The position numbers were made by a program, and so were the translations under genes. A stretch of DNA of 64,000 nucleotides from CAJQQY01 sp045104975 (GTDB taxonomy: Bacteria; Bacteroidota; Bacteroidia; Chitinophagales; Saprospiraceae). Positions 27,665 to 37,678 of the stretch are shown here, piece by piece. The stretch lies in assembly GCA_045104975.1 (NCBI GenBank), contig JBGCCY010000035.1:1-64000 (forward strand), in the 5' to 3' direction. The first letter of the stretch is position 1; the number at the start of each line of letters is the position of its first letter. The notes below the pieces were generated by a model. The model made no database searches. It saw nothing but the letters and a program-made list of their open reading frames with translations, and was not told the origin of the DNA.

Positions 27665-27759
27665 TTTACTGTTAAACTGTTTTTGCTTCGATTATGGTTA
27701 TTCTGTCAAAGAATATGAAATGAATTCAACTATTTTTAAGTAAACAGTTTAACAGTAAA
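27665..27759. repeat. inverted repeat TTTACTGTTAAACTGTTT
   Basis: The arms at 27665-27682 and 27742-27759 are perfect 18-base inverted repeats around about 59 bases. The element follows the hydroxylase gene by 18 bases and may act as a terminator. Its words resemble the GTTAACTG palindrome at 22528-22603. Confidence 0.65.
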
Positions 27760-27880
27760 AATGAGTTGATATTTTATCATGAAATGGATTTGAGTAAATT
27801 TCTGAATGACTCATTTTCACTTCATATAAATTCCTCTTCGATATTCCTGCAAAACTTTCCTTCATTTCCACTTTCTTTTA

Positions 27881-27888
27881 TACTTTTG
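27881..27888 (+). promoter_or_regulatory. Bacteroidota -7 box (TAnnTTTG) before ribF fusion gene
   Basis: TACTTTTG fits the TAnnTTTG consensus of the main Bacteroidota sigma factor. It ends 6 bases before the ATG at 27895, so transcription would begin at or very near the start codon, giving a leaderless or nearly leaderless message. No clear -33 TTG was found. Confidence 0.5.
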
Positions 27889-27894
27889 CAGCTT

Positions 27895-29907
27895 ATGAAT
27901 GTCTATAATAGTCTCTCCGATTTACCCGATTTTCAGAATGCTGTCCTAACGATAGGCTCATTCGATGGTGTTCACGCTGGGCATCAAAAAATATTGGAAC
28001 GAATCAATCAATTGGCTGAAGAAAATAATGGTGAAAGTATTGTTATTACTTTTCATCCGCACCCTCGTCAAGTCATTTATCCAAATGATAAATCTCTCCG
28101 ATTATTGAATTCTATTGATGAAAAAGTAGCTCTTTTTGAAAAATATGGAGTAGATAATGTCGTGGTAGTTCCATTCACCGTAGAGTTCTCTCAACAAAAT
28201 GCGGACGAGTATATTCAGAAATTTTTATTGGAAAAATTTAATCCAAAATATATTGTCATTGGTTATGATCATAAATTTGGATTAAACAGACAAGGCGACA
28301 TCAACTATCTTAAATGGTACAGTAAAGAAAAAGAATTTGAGGTAATTGAAATCTCTCGACATGACATTCAAAATATCGGAATCAGTTCCACCAAGATTAG
28401 AAATTTCCTTTTGGAAGGCAAAGTCAAACAAGCGAATGATTTATTAAATCATAATTATTCGATGAGGGGAACTGTTGTCAGAGGACAAGGTATTGGAAAA
28501 GACCTTGGTTATCCAACTGCTAATATTCAAATAAAAAATTCATTCAAATTAATTCCTCTTGGCGGTATTTATGCTGTGCAAGTTGTTTACCGAGATCAAC
28601 GATATGAAGGGATGCTCTACATTGGGGATCGGCCAACGCTAAAGGAACATAATAATCAAACGATAGAGGTTAATATTTTTGATTTTCAAAAAGATATTTA
28701 TGGGGAAAAACTAACCATAGAATTTATCGAACACATTCGTGGAGATGAAAAATTTGAAAATCTCGATGGTTTAAAAGACCAATTAGGTAAAGATAAAATT
28801 GCCAGTCTTGCCATTTTTGAAAAAAGAAAAAACGATCATGTTGAATTAAAAACTTCGCAAGAAAAATTAACTCTTGCTAGTGTTGCCATTGTTATTTTGA
28901 ATTACAATGGCGTGGAGTTTTTGAAAAAATTTCTTCCGTCTGTTTTGAAAAGTGAATATGAAAATCTTTCGATCCATGTAGCTGATAATGGAAGTAACGA
29001 TACTTCTATTTCTCTCCTGAAAACAACATTTCCAAAGGTGGAAATTATTGACTTAGGTGATAACCATGGTTTTGCCAAAGGCTATAATTTAGCTTTAGAT
29101 CAAGTGGAAGCTGATTATTTGGTTTTATTGAATTCGGATGTTGAGGTGACTCAAAATTGGATTACTCCGATCATAGAATTGATGGAAAGAGATAAAACCA
29201 TCGGAGCCTGCCAACCAAAAATTAAAAGTTATCATAACAAGCAATATTTTGAATATGCTGGTGCTTCTGGAGGTTGGATAGATCGTCTAGGTTATCCATT
29301 TTGCAGAGGTAGAATTTTTGACAAACTGGAAAAAGATAACGGCCAATACAATACAACTTCCGAAATATTTTGGGCAAGTGGTGCGGCGTTTTTTGTGCGA
29401 GGAAAATTATTTAAAGCCTTAGGTGGATTCGATCCTGATTACTTTGCACATGCAGAAGAAATTGATTTGTGCTGGAGAATAAAACGAGCTGGATTTAAAA
29501 TAATGGTAAAACCTCGCTCTGTGGTTTATCATGTTGGAGGTGGAACGTTAGATTATTTGAACCCTCGAAAAACTTACTTGAATTTTAGAAATACGCTTTT
29601 TACTATTTTAAAAAATGAACCTAAGCGAAAATTATTTTGGTTGGTTCCTTCTCGATTAATTTTGGATGGAATAGCAGGAGGTTTGTTTTTAGTTCAAGGA
29701 AAATTTTCTCATATCAAATCTATCTTGCAAGCACATTTTTCATTCTATGGTTCCTTTTTCGCTATGATCAAAAAGCGAAAAATGTATAATGAAAAAATTC
29801 AAAAAATAAGTATTTCCAATACTCCAAACAAGGTGGGTATTTATCAAGGGAGCATGGTTTGGCAATATTATATAAAGAAGGTGAAGTTTTTTAAAAACCT
29901 TAAGTAG
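27895..29907 (+). CDS. ribF: fusion of bifunctional riboflavin kinase/FAD synthetase (RibF) with family 2 glycosyltransferase
   Basis: The 670-residue product is two proteins in one frame. Residues 1-310 are a complete RibF, which makes FMN and then FAD from riboflavin: nucleotidyltransferase motif G21-S-F-D-G-V-H-A-G-H30, I-S-S-T-K-I-R, and the kinase motif G-Y-P-T-A-N-I. After a short linker, residues about 328-650 form a GT2 enzyme of the WbbL/rhamnosyltransferase type: I-V-I-L-N-Y-N-G, A-D-N-G-S-N-D-T, L-N-S-D-V-E-V, G-G-F-D-P-D-Y-F and E-E-I-D-L-C-W-R. No ATG, GTG or TTG lies in frame at the junction, so a separate GT2 start is unlikely. The start at 27895 fits RibF length and the promoter box; the open frame back to 27766 is ignored. 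Why the two enzymes are joined is unknown. Confidence 0.9.
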   Translation: MNVYNSLSDLPDFQNAVLTIGSFDGVHAGHQKILERINQLAEENNGESIVITFHPHPRQVIYPNDKSLRLLNSIDEKVALFEKYGVDNVVVVPFTVEFSQQNADEYIQKFLLEKFNPKYIVIGYDHKFGLNRQGDINYLKWYSKEKEFEVIEISRHDIQNIGISSTKIRNFLLEGKVKQANDLLNHNYSMRGTVVRGQGIGKDLGYPTANIQIKNSFKLIPLGGIYAVQVVYRDQRYEGMLYIGDRPTLKEHNNQTIEVNIFDFQKDIYGEKLTIEFIEHIRGDEKFENLDGLKDQLGKDKIASLAIFEKRKNDHVELKTSQEKLTLASVAIVILNYNGVEFLKKFLPSVLKSEYENLSIHVADNGSNDTSISLLKTTFPKVEIIDLGDNHGFAKGYNLALDQVEADYLVLLNSDVEVTQNWITPIIELMERDKTIGACQPKIKSYHNKQYFEYAGASGGWIDRLGYPFCRGRIFDKLEKDNGQYNTTSEIFWASGAAFFVRGKLFKALGGFDPDYFAHAEEIDLCWRIKRAGFKIMVKPRSVVYHVGGGTLDYLNPRKTYLNFRNTLFTILKNEPKRKLFWLVPSRLILDGIAGGLFLVQGKFSHIKSILQAHFSFYGSFFAMIKKRKMYNEKIQKISISNTPNKVGIYQGSMVWQYYIKKVKFFKNLK

Positions 29908-29966
29908 TTAGTTTTCAGTAGGCAGTTAGCAGTCTTCTCAGCTGCCTACTGAAAGCTAAAAACTAC
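29904..29966. terminator. palindrome between convergent genes
   Basis: The arms GTAGTTAGTTTTCAGTAGGC... (29904-29925) and ...TACTGAAAGCTAAAAACTAC (29942-29966) are near-perfect inverted repeats around a 16-base loop. They lie between convergent stop codons, and the right arm overlaps the end of the TonB receptor gene by a few bases. The element is likely a bidirectional terminator built from a CAGTAGGCAG repeat. Confidence 0.65.
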
Positions 29967-32335
29967 TGTGACAATCGATAATTCAAGGATAACCTAAATG
30001 TCCGATAAGTCCAAAGAAACTCAGTTTCTCTATAAATGTTTTCTGTTTCAACCATTCCTCTAAATACTGCTGAATTAAAAACGTCGGCAATATTGAAAGT
30101 TAATTTTCCTCTATTATTCAACACTACCCTACTCACTCCTAGATTTAGGAAAGCAATTGATTTGTTAATTCCTTGCGCTTTGGCTTGAGGTGCTCGGTAG
30201 TTAAAAGTTAATTGGAGGTCTGTTTTATTTTTTATTTTAAACCTTGAATTCACTCTGGCTGTCCACGAATAGTTATCATTTTGATAAGTCTCATCTAAGT
30301 TAGATGCATCATTTGCCACATAAAAAAAGACAGTATTCGCACTTAAATTCCACCAAACTGTTGGTTTGTAAGTTACCGTAAAATCCAATCCAATATCTTC
30401 TCGCGACTTTAAATTTTCAGAACGAAGCAAAGTGGTGTCACCATTAATTTGTTCCAATATTCTATTGATCACATTAGTTCGATGGCGATAAAAAACGGCA
30501 GAAGACATTGATCCTTTTTCCCAATATTTCACATGGGATAGTTCATACGAATCTGTGTACTCAGGTTTTAAATCTGGATTTCCACTAAATTGATTTCGTG
30601 GATCGTTGTAAGTAAAAAATGGACTTAAATCATTATACGTTGGTCTACGAATTCGACGAGAGTAACTGATCTTTAAGGCATTACTATTTTTTAAATCATA
30701 TTTAAAACTTGCACTTGGAAAAAAATTAAGATACTGCCGAGGATTCTCAACATTGGTATTCACTAAAACGGTTAGCACATCCGTATATTCCATTCTTGCT
30801 CCAAATTGGTACGCTAGATTTCCTTTTCTATTTTTATATGTTCCGTAAATTCCATAAATATTTTCATCATATTTAAAATCATTACTTACATTGGTTAAAA
30901 CTTTCCAGTCATTATTTGTTTGCTCTTCGACTAGAAAATTATTTTTAATATTTCGAAAAGAACCTTGATATCCTAATTCAATTTTTTCAGTTTTTGAAAT
31001 GGGATAAGTGTAATCAATTTTTGTAATCAATCTTCTTTCCCCTTCTTCATCACTTGATCGTTGCGCTAAATCTTGGATTCCATTTGGATTAAAATCTGAG
31101 TCAAAATATTTTCCAATCAATTCTGAACCATCTAATTTTTCTACATCTTGAAATCGAATATCTCCGACCAACTCATGCCCTTTCTCACCAAATTTTCGAG
31201 TGTAGGTCAGCGAGTATTCTAAATTAGATTCGTCCTTAATCGTGTTATCATCACGAGTAGAAATACCAATAGGATTAAAAAGATCATTTACATAATCTCG
31301 ATAAACCATATTAATTTCATCATTATCTTGTCCTTGCCGATATGTTACAGCAGTTGTAAGTATATTGTTATCATTGAAATAATAATCAGCTCCCAAACGA
31401 GCATTCCCCCATAAACCTCCTAGAACATGATCTCTTTCAAATTCCATTATCGCTAAAGAATCATTTTGAATTTCTTGATAAAGTGCACCATATCCATGAT
31501 TTTTGCGATAGTCTAAACCTATGTTGGTGAAGAAGTTAAACCTGTTTTTACGATAGTTTAAATTAGCAGAAATACCATAAATATCTCGGTAACCAACTGT
31601 CATAATAATCGAACCGTTGACACCGGGTTTCTTTTCTTTTTTCAAAACAATATTAATAATTCCAGCAGTCCCTTCTGCCTCATACTTTGCTGATGGATTG
31701 GTGATAACTTCAATTCTTTCAATTTGATTTGCGGATAATTGCTTTAATCCCGTACCATTTTTTCCTGCCATAGCAGATGGTTTGCCATCAATTAAAATCT
31801 GAACACCAGAATTCCCTCGTAGCGAAATAGCCCCCTCTTGGCTCACTTCCACACTTGGAACATTTCCTAAAACATCAGTCGCTGTGCCTCCAGTACTCGA
31901 AATATCTTTTCCAACATTATAGATTTTTTTATCCAAAGTCATTTGCATATCACCTTTACTGGTCATCACTTCCACCTCTATTAAAGAAGTAGAATTCACG
32001 ATCAATTCCGTAATTCCAATATCCAAAATATTGCTTTCTGAAGTCAAGGTAAAAGGTGTAATTACCTGAGGATGGTAAGCGATGAATTCTATTTTTCCAA
32101 AATAATCTCCGTACGGAATTGTAATGTTATAAATCCCTTGAGCATTGGTTGTTTCGCCTGAAATAATGCTACTATCTTTTTGAGAATAAATAATAATAGT
32201 TGCGTACTCTAATGGGTTTTTGGAAGTAGATTCTAAAACTTTTCCTTTTACCGTTGCTTCATTTTGAGCAAAAATAGAGAAAGGTAAAATTAGAAAAAGT
32301 CCTAAAATCAATTGAATGATCTTAGTGCTTATCAT
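29963..32335 (-). CDS. TonB-dependent receptor family outer membrane protein
   Basis: The 790-residue product has a signal peptide (residues 1-23) and a carboxypeptidase-regulatory-like beta-sandwich at about 27-115 (A-T-V-K-G-K-V-L-E-S-T-S-K-N-P-L-E-Y-A-T). A plug domain follows at about 120-235 (V-L-I-D-G-K-P-S-A, R-I-E-V-I-T-N-P-S-A-K-Y-E-A-E-G-T-A-G-I), then a long beta-barrel with many aromatic-ended strands. This is the OMP_b-brl_3 type of TonB-linked receptor. The family imports nutrients or metal chelates across the outer membrane with TonB energy. No transport partner is adjacent, so the substrate is unknown. The gene is monocistronic, convergent with ribF-GT2. Confidence 0.92.
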   Translation of the reverse strand: MISTKIIQLILGLFLILPFSIFAQNEATVKGKVLESTSKNPLEYATIIIYSQKDSSIISGETTNAQGIYNITIPYGDYFGKIEFIAYHPQVITPFTLTSESNILDIGITELIVNSTSLIEVEVMTSKGDMQMTLDKKIYNVGKDISSTGGTATDVLGNVPSVEVSQEGAISLRGNSGVQILIDGKPSAMAGKNGTGLKQLSANQIERIEVITNPSAKYEAEGTAGIINIVLKKEKKPGVNGSIIMTVGYRDIYGISANLNYRKNRFNFFTNIGLDYRKNHGYGALYQEIQNDSLAIMEFERDHVLGGLWGNARLGADYYFNDNNILTTAVTYRQGQDNDEINMVYRDYVNDLFNPIGISTRDDNTIKDESNLEYSLTYTRKFGEKGHELVGDIRFQDVEKLDGSELIGKYFDSDFNPNGIQDLAQRSSDEEGERRLITKIDYTYPISKTEKIELGYQGSFRNIKNNFLVEEQTNNDWKVLTNVSNDFKYDENIYGIYGTYKNRKGNLAYQFGARMEYTDVLTVLVNTNVENPRQYLNFFPSASFKYDLKNSNALKISYSRRIRRPTYNDLSPFFTYNDPRNQFSGNPDLKPEYTDSYELSHVKYWEKGSMSSAVFYRHRTNVINRILEQINGDTTLLRSENLKSREDIGLDFTVTYKPTVWWNLSANTVFFYVANDASNLDETYQNDNYSWTARVNSRFKIKNKTDLQLTFNYRAPQAKAQGINKSIAFLNLGVSRVVLNNRGKLTFNIADVFNSAVFRGMVETENIYRETEFLWTYRTFRLSLNYRLSQ

Positions 32336-32575
32336 TGTGTTTGTTGTTTTGTAGTGTTTTATTTACAAAGGGTATCTGGTTAACTAAAGTTTAAATTTAG
32401 TCAATATCTAGGGGTAAGTTAGTAAGTGTTTTTTCATAATTCTAAGGGCGAAAATAAGTGCAGTAACCAAATGTACAACTTTTATTTTTAAAATGGATTT
32501 AGAAATAAAAAAAAACATTGCCAGAACTTACTTCCCTAACAATGCTTTTACATATTTTTATTTATTATGAAAATT

Positions 32576-35500
32576 TTACTCCATTAAGGTTATATCTCCT
32601 TTGAATATTTCGGTTTCTCCATCTATAAATTCGATTTCGGCAATATAAATATAAACTCCATTCTGCATTTTCTTGTTATTAAAATAACCATCCCAGCCTT
32701 CTGTCTCCACATTTGGAATCATATTTTCTCTTTCAAAAACAAGATCTCCCCAACGATTAAAGATTCTAAAACTCGGAATGGAACGCACACTTGCATCATC
32801 TGCAAAAATAGTTGCGTAATCATTTAACCCATTTTCATCTGGAGAAAATGCATTTGGAATAAATACTTTTCGCTCCTTTGAAACATATACCCAAACTACA
32901 TCTGAATCAGAACATCCCGTAATCGTATCTAAAACATTAACCTGATATCCAGTAGTATTTAAAGGCATTAAATCAAGCACAGGACAATTTTGGCAACTGT
33001 CCACATTCCATTCTATTAAAGCATTATTTGAGTTGACCAAAACTTCTAGTTCAATTGACTCCCCTAAGTTGATTTCATAATCATCTCCCAAATTCACTTC
33101 AAATTGGTCAGGCAAATTGACTATTCCCACTTCGTTTCCTTCACAACCATTGGCATCTTGCACATACACTTGGTAAGAGCCAGAAGTCAATTGGTTAAAG
33201 CTTGGAATACTATTAAATCCATTTTGTCCAATAGCGTAAACATAAGGGCCAGTTCCGCCAATAACATTTTCTACAATGATATTCCCACTACTCAATCCAT
33301 TCCAACAATTTACATCAGTAATCGCTAAATCAAAAGTTATTGGAGTCGGCTCTGCCAAATCATAAGTCGCAACAGCAGTACACCCTACTCCATCGGTAAC
33401 AGTTACCTCATAGGCACCCGATACTAAATTGCTATTAAAGTTTCCAGTATTCGTATCGCTCCATAAATATTGGAAAGCGGTTCCAGTTCCTCCACTTGCT
33501 ACAGCAGATAATCCTCCATCAGCCTCTCCACCACAACTGATTGATTCTACTTCTTCGATAATAACTGAGAATGGAACAGGATCATCAATAGTCAAATTAA
33601 AGGTAGCGGTACAATCATTGGCATCAGTAACCGTAATTATATAATCTCCAGGACAAAGATCAGTAGGATCAGCAACTGGAGCAACTCCACCTGACCATGA
33701 ATAAGAAAATGGCCCAGTTCCTCCTAATGTATTTAAAACTACACTCCCATTACAATCGCCTTGACAAGTAACCTCTTGATTTGAAATAGTTTCGATCTGC
33801 AAAGGCAATGGTTCTATAATATCTACAGAAATAATTTGGGAAACGTAAGTATCTGTAATGATGATATTGTAATTTCCTTTTCCTAAATTGATAATCGTAG
33901 TTGATCCAATATTTCCTGTAATTGTTCCATTTCCAGTTACTCCACTTTCCGTATTTATCCAATTAAAATTATAATCTCCTAATCCATTGGCAACTGCCAA
34001 GGTCAATTCTCCATCAGTATCTCCAAAGCAATTTAAAGTATCATTCAATGCGATGGCAATATTTGGTTCATATAAAATGGTGCTACACATTTCATTCGAA
34101 CACCCATTTCCGTCGGTTACCACTACACAATATTCTGTTCCTCCCGAAAGATTTGTTCCAGTCGCAGTCGTTTGACCATTAGACCATAAATAGGTGAAAT
34201 TTCCATCTCCACCAGTAGCTTGTGCAGTTAATGTTCCATTGGGTTGATTATATCCCGTTGGTAAAACATCAACATCAATGGTAATATTAATTTCATCCAA
34301 CACAGTTAAATTTGTGGTAATGATACTATCACAACCATCTCCATTAGTTAATGTATCAAAGTAAGTTCCACTCGCTGTATAAGTTGAATTGGCCACTAAA
34401 ATGTTTTCTCCAAAACAGATGGTAGAATCAATCGTAAATGACGGATCAGGAAGAATAGTAACCATCCCTGAAACTAAACTATCACATCCATTAGCGGCAA
34501 GAAGTGTTTCAGATATCATTCCTGTTGCATCATAAATTGTATTTCCAATTACTACACTTTCTCCAAAACATAATGTAAAATCTTGAGAAGAAGATATCTC
34601 CAATGGCTCAGTAATTATGGTAAATGCCATAGTTGTACTTCCATTATCATCTTCAATTTCTATTTGATAATTTCCAGCAGGAAGACTATTAATTACTATT
34701 AAATCTCCATCAGCATTAATAGATCCTGAACCTACTACGGTTGGATTATTGGTATTTTCATAGGAATAAGTATATGGCGCATTTCCATTCGAAACAGAAA
34801 ATGAAATAGTTCCATCCATATCACCAAAACAATCCAATGCATCTCCAGTAGCGTTTGCTGTAAGAATTGAAAAATCTAAATCGACACAGTCCTCCGCGGT
34901 ACATCCTATGGCATCAGTAATCGTCACACAATAATTTCCAGCAGGAATATTTTCATTCAATTGAGTGACAGCTCCGTTACTCCACAAATAAGTGAATGGA
35001 GCAGTACCTCCTATTTCATTTGCAATCACACTCCCATCTGCTGCTGTCGCAGAACTTGCTAAAGTGGCAGGTTGTGCATCTGCTTCAAGTAAGTCAGCTA
35101 CAATCAGATTGGTGTAAACTGTACTATCACATCCATTGGCCAAATTAAAAACATAAGTATAATTTCCTGTAGTGGTATAGGTTGAATTTCCAATAGAAAA
35201 ACTTCCTCCAAAACAAACAGTCGTATCAATAGTTAATTCAGGTGGATAATTTTCCAAATCGGTTACCACCACATCAAAAATACCAGCAGTATTCGAACCA
35301 GATCCATCTACCAAAATCCAATAACTATCTCCTGGATCTAAACAATTTAATTCAATAGATTCATCATTATTTTGAGCAGTAAAACTACTTCCTACTTCAA
35401 AGAAAAATCCTGTACAAGTATTATTAAATGATCGGTAAACGCCAATCTGCGCTCCAATTCCATTATTCCATGGTGCTCCATCTACACTCAAAGCTTCCAC

Positions 35501-36634
35501 TAAAACACTTCCAGAAGGAGGTGCTTGAAAAGTAAACCAAACTGAATTTTGACTAATAAAAGCAGATGGATTGGGATCTCCTATATTATTCGCACATTCA
35601 TTGTGAACATTATAAACGCCAGTATTTCCACCAACTGGAACCACTCCCAAATCATAAGCATCACACCTAACATCTGGTGCAGCCATAACTCCAATATCAG
35701 AAATCTCAATTCCAAAATGTCCTTCCATTTCTAAATCAAAATTGTTTCCATCTACTAAAATAAAATAATTCGTATTTGGCTCAGGACAATCCAAGGTTAG
35801 TGATTCATTAAAGTTAGTTCCATCAAATGAAGATGCGACCATAGTCATATTTCCTGTACAAGTTCCATTATCAGAAGTGTATAATGCCAACTCAATATTC
35901 ATAGCATTTCCAATATTCATTGGATCATTCAAAGCATCAATGACAATGTCATATCCTGGTGCATTGGATGTCGTAAACTCTAACCAAACACCTTGTTCAT
36001 TTGGCCATTGACCCTCATTTACTGGATTAGGTTCATTAGTATTGCTCGCACATAAATTATTATATCCACCTGCATTTGCATCACCTAGGGTTCCTCCTGT
36101 TGGTAAAACTCCTAGGTTAGAAGCATTACATATTTCATCATTCAAACTTTCAAAAGGAACACCTATAGCTCCTATTGAAAACTCAATAGTTGCTTCTGAA
36201 TCGCCACCTATAGGTAAACTAAAAGTATAATCAGCAATACTTCCAGGTGCAGGAACAGCAAAATTTTGACAATCTTCCTCCGCGCAACTTTCTCCAAATG
36301 GATCCTCTTCAAATGCCCCAAGACAAACTTGAATCGAAGTAGGAATATCATCCTGACAATCAAAAGGAAAAGCCCAAGCCAAATTTGGATAAGTAGTTAA
36401 ACTGGGATCAGAATTATTGTTAGCATAATTGACCCATGCTCCGGTTCCAACTCGAACCCGCCAACGCGGATCTGGTTGTCCAAATACATCACCACATGTG
36501 GTTGTTGAAGTACCAGTATTAATGGTTACACCAACTTGAACTTGAGCAATATTATTGATCGGAAAAAAAGAGATGAAAGCCAATACAAAAATGAATTGTA
36601 TGGCACGTTGGAAAGTACTGTTATGAATTTTCAT
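32576..36634 (-). CDS. large T9SS surface protein with SprB-type repeats and gliding-motility C-terminal domain
   Basis: The 1352-residue product has a signal peptide (about residues 1-31). The N-terminal half holds repeated approximately 150-residue pre-peptidase/PPC-like modules, each with a C-x-N or C-D-A-Y-D-L-G start and a Y-F-I/W-I-L-V-D-G-N/S core (near 290 and 435). Short F-D-x-T-x-C-F-G-x-S and SprB-type repeats follow (G-G-T-G-P-F-S-Y-x-W-S, D-Y-I-I-T-V-T-D-A-N-D-C-T-A) from about 510 to 1160. The last 95 residues are the CHU_C domain: F-I-P-N-A-F-S-P-D-E-N-G-L-N-D, I-F-N-R-W-G-D-L-V-F. SprB-like repeats are found in gliding adhesins. An adhesion or gliding role is inferred; the gene stands alone. 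Confidence 0.9.
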   Translation of the reverse strand: MKIHNSTFQRAIQFIFVLAFISFFPINNIAQVQVGVTINTGTSTTTCGDVFGQPDPRWRVRVGTGAWVNYANNNSDPSLTTYPNLAWAFPFDCQDDIPTSIQVCLGAFEEDPFGESCAEEDCQNFAVPAPGSIADYTFSLPIGGDSEATIEFSIGAIGVPFESLNDEICNASNLGVLPTGGTLGDANAGGYNNLCASNTNEPNPVNEGQWPNEQGVWLEFTTSNAPGYDIVIDALNDPMNIGNAMNIELALYTSDNGTCTGNMTMVASSFDGTNFNESLTLDCPEPNTNYFILVDGNNFDLEMEGHFGIEISDIGVMAAPDVRCDAYDLGVVPVGGNTGVYNVHNECANNIGDPNPSAFISQNSVWFTFQAPPSGSVLVEALSVDGAPWNNGIGAQIGVYRSFNNTCTGFFFEVGSSFTAQNNDESIELNCLDPGDSYWILVDGSGSNTAGIFDVVVTDLENYPPELTIDTTVCFGGSFSIGNSTYTTTGNYTYVFNLANGCDSTVYTNLIVADLLEADAQPATLASSATAADGSVIANEIGGTAPFTYLWSNGAVTQLNENIPAGNYCVTITDAIGCTAEDCVDLDFSILTANATGDALDCFGDMDGTISFSVSNGNAPYTYSYENTNNPTVVGSGSINADGDLIVINSLPAGNYQIEIEDDNGSTTMAFTIITEPLEISSSQDFTLCFGESVVIGNTIYDATGMISETLLAANGCDSLVSGMVTILPDPSFTIDSTICFGENILVANSTYTASGTYFDTLTNGDGCDSIITTNLTVLDEINITIDVDVLPTGYNQPNGTLTAQATGGDGNFTYLWSNGQTTATGTNLSGGTEYCVVVTDGNGCSNEMCSTILYEPNIAIALNDTLNCFGDTDGELTLAVANGLGDYNFNWINTESGVTGNGTITGNIGSTTIINLGKGNYNIIITDTYVSQIISVDIIEPLPLQIETISNQEVTCQGDCNGSVVLNTLGGTGPFSYSWSGGVAPVADPTDLCPGDYIITVTDANDCTATFNLTIDDPVPFSVIIEEVESISCGGEADGGLSAVASGGTGTAFQYLWSDTNTGNFNSNLVSGAYEVTVTDGVGCTAVATYDLAEPTPITFDLAITDVNCWNGLSSGNIIVENVIGGTGPYVYAIGQNGFNSIPSFNQLTSGSYQVYVQDANGCEGNEVGIVNLPDQFEVNLGDDYEINLGESIELEVLVNSNNALIEWNVDSCQNCPVLDLMPLNTTGYQVNVLDTITGCSDSDVVWVYVSKERKVFIPNAFSPDENGLNDYATIFADDASVRSIPSFRIFNRWGDLVFERENMIPNVETEGWDGYFNNKKMQNGVYIYIAEIEFIDGETEIFKGDITLME

Positions 36635-37130
36635 TACGGGGTAAATGTCTGTCGGTTGTTTAATTATTTAAAGTTATGATAATAATTGGATTAAATAAAA
36701 TATTACTCCAGCCATTTAAATTCATTGTTAAAACATTGAATATCAATATTTTACAAAATATTTTTTTGGCAAAGTATATATTTAGATTGGTCTCAATCCA
36801 ATCAGGAAATTTAAAAAAAGTAACGAAGTTGAAGTTAGGTAGAGAAGAAGGGATTCAATATCTGAGGAATCCACTTTATTAATTCTTTTTTTGGAAAAAA
36901 TATTGTGAGTTTTAGGTTTTTTTTCAAAAGAGTTATTAACAAAACGATTAATAAGTACTTTTTGTGATCTAAAAACAAAGGTAATTCTAATTTTTGAAAA
37001 AAATAGCAACACTAAATATATTGTTAATAGGACGTATTATTTTTTTTAAAGACACATTATTAGTGGTGAAAGTTTTTTTAAAAGTGAAACTACCTCTAGT
37101 TCATATCGTTTTAAATAAAAATTAAAAAAT
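36635..37130. other. intergenic region without recognised gene
   Basis: About 500 very AT-rich bases separate two divergent genes. Frames of 68 codons (36676-36882, plus) and 76 codons (36782-37012, minus) overlap each other, have no family resemblance and are not called. Promoters for both flanking genes must be here, but none can be placed confidently. Confidence 0.5.
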
Positions 37131-37676
37131 ATGATTCATAAAAACCCTTGGAAAACACTTTCCGTTAAAGAAGTCTATGACAATCCTTGGATCAATATTA
37201 CCCATCGAGAGGTACTCAATCCTAGTGGTCAAAATGGTATTTATGGAAAGGTTCATTTTAAAAATATTGCAGTTGGAGTTTTACCTTTAGATGAAGAAAA
37301 TAACACTTGGCTGGTTGGTCAATATCGATATACTTTAGAAAAATATTCGTGGGAAATACCTGAGGGTGGATGCATCGAAGGAATTGAACCATTGCAAGCT
37401 GCAAAAAATGAGTTGCAAGAAGAAACAGGAATCATCGCCAATAAGTGGACTAAAATTTTAGACATCCATACTTCTAATTCTGTCACCGATGAGTTTGGGA
37501 TTTGCTATTTAGCTCAAGGGTTGACTTTTGGAAAATCATCTCCTGAACCTTGTGAAGAATTGAGGGTAAAAAAACTAAAATTTGAAGAAGTTTTTGAAAT
37601 GGTGATGAATGGAAAGATAACTGATTCCCTTTCGATTGCCACTATCATGAAAGTGAAATTGATGCTATTTTTTTGA
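37131..37676 (+). CDS. Nudix hydrolase, probably ADP-ribose/sugar-nucleotide type
   Basis: The 181-residue product has the layout of ADP-ribose pyrophosphatase-like Nudix enzymes, which cleave nucleoside diphosphates linked to another group. The Nudix box spans residues 79-101 (G-G-C-I-E-G-I-E-P-L-Q ... N-E-L-Q-E-E-T-G-I). The metal-binding E94, E97 and E98 are present. The structural Glu of G-x5-E is I85, and the Arg of R-E-x-x-E-E is N93, so the usual Glu-Arg pair is lost as a pair. The N-terminal region W-K-T-L-S-V-K-E-V-Y-D-N-P-W-I matches this subfamily in Bacteroidota. The product is cytoplasmic and the gene monocistronic; a hairpin follows. Confidence 0.92.
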   Translation: MIHKNPWKTLSVKEVYDNPWINITHREVLNPSGQNGIYGKVHFKNIAVGVLPLDEENNTWLVGQYRYTLEKYSWEIPEGGCIEGIEPLQAAKNELQEETGIIANKWTKILDIHTSNSVTDEFGICYLAQGLTFGKSSPEPCEELRVKKLKFEEVFEMVMNGKITDSLSIATIMKVKLMLFF

Positions 37677-37678
37677 TG

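Noticed and set aside
27766..27894. Longer N-terminus for the RibF fusion
   Set aside because: The 43 extra residues are absent from RibF proteins, and the frame contains the TAnnTTTG promoter box just before 27895.
36676..37012. Two overlapping frames of 68 and 76 codons on opposite strands
   Set aside because: Both lie in AT-rich intergenic DNA, overlap each other and resemble no known family.
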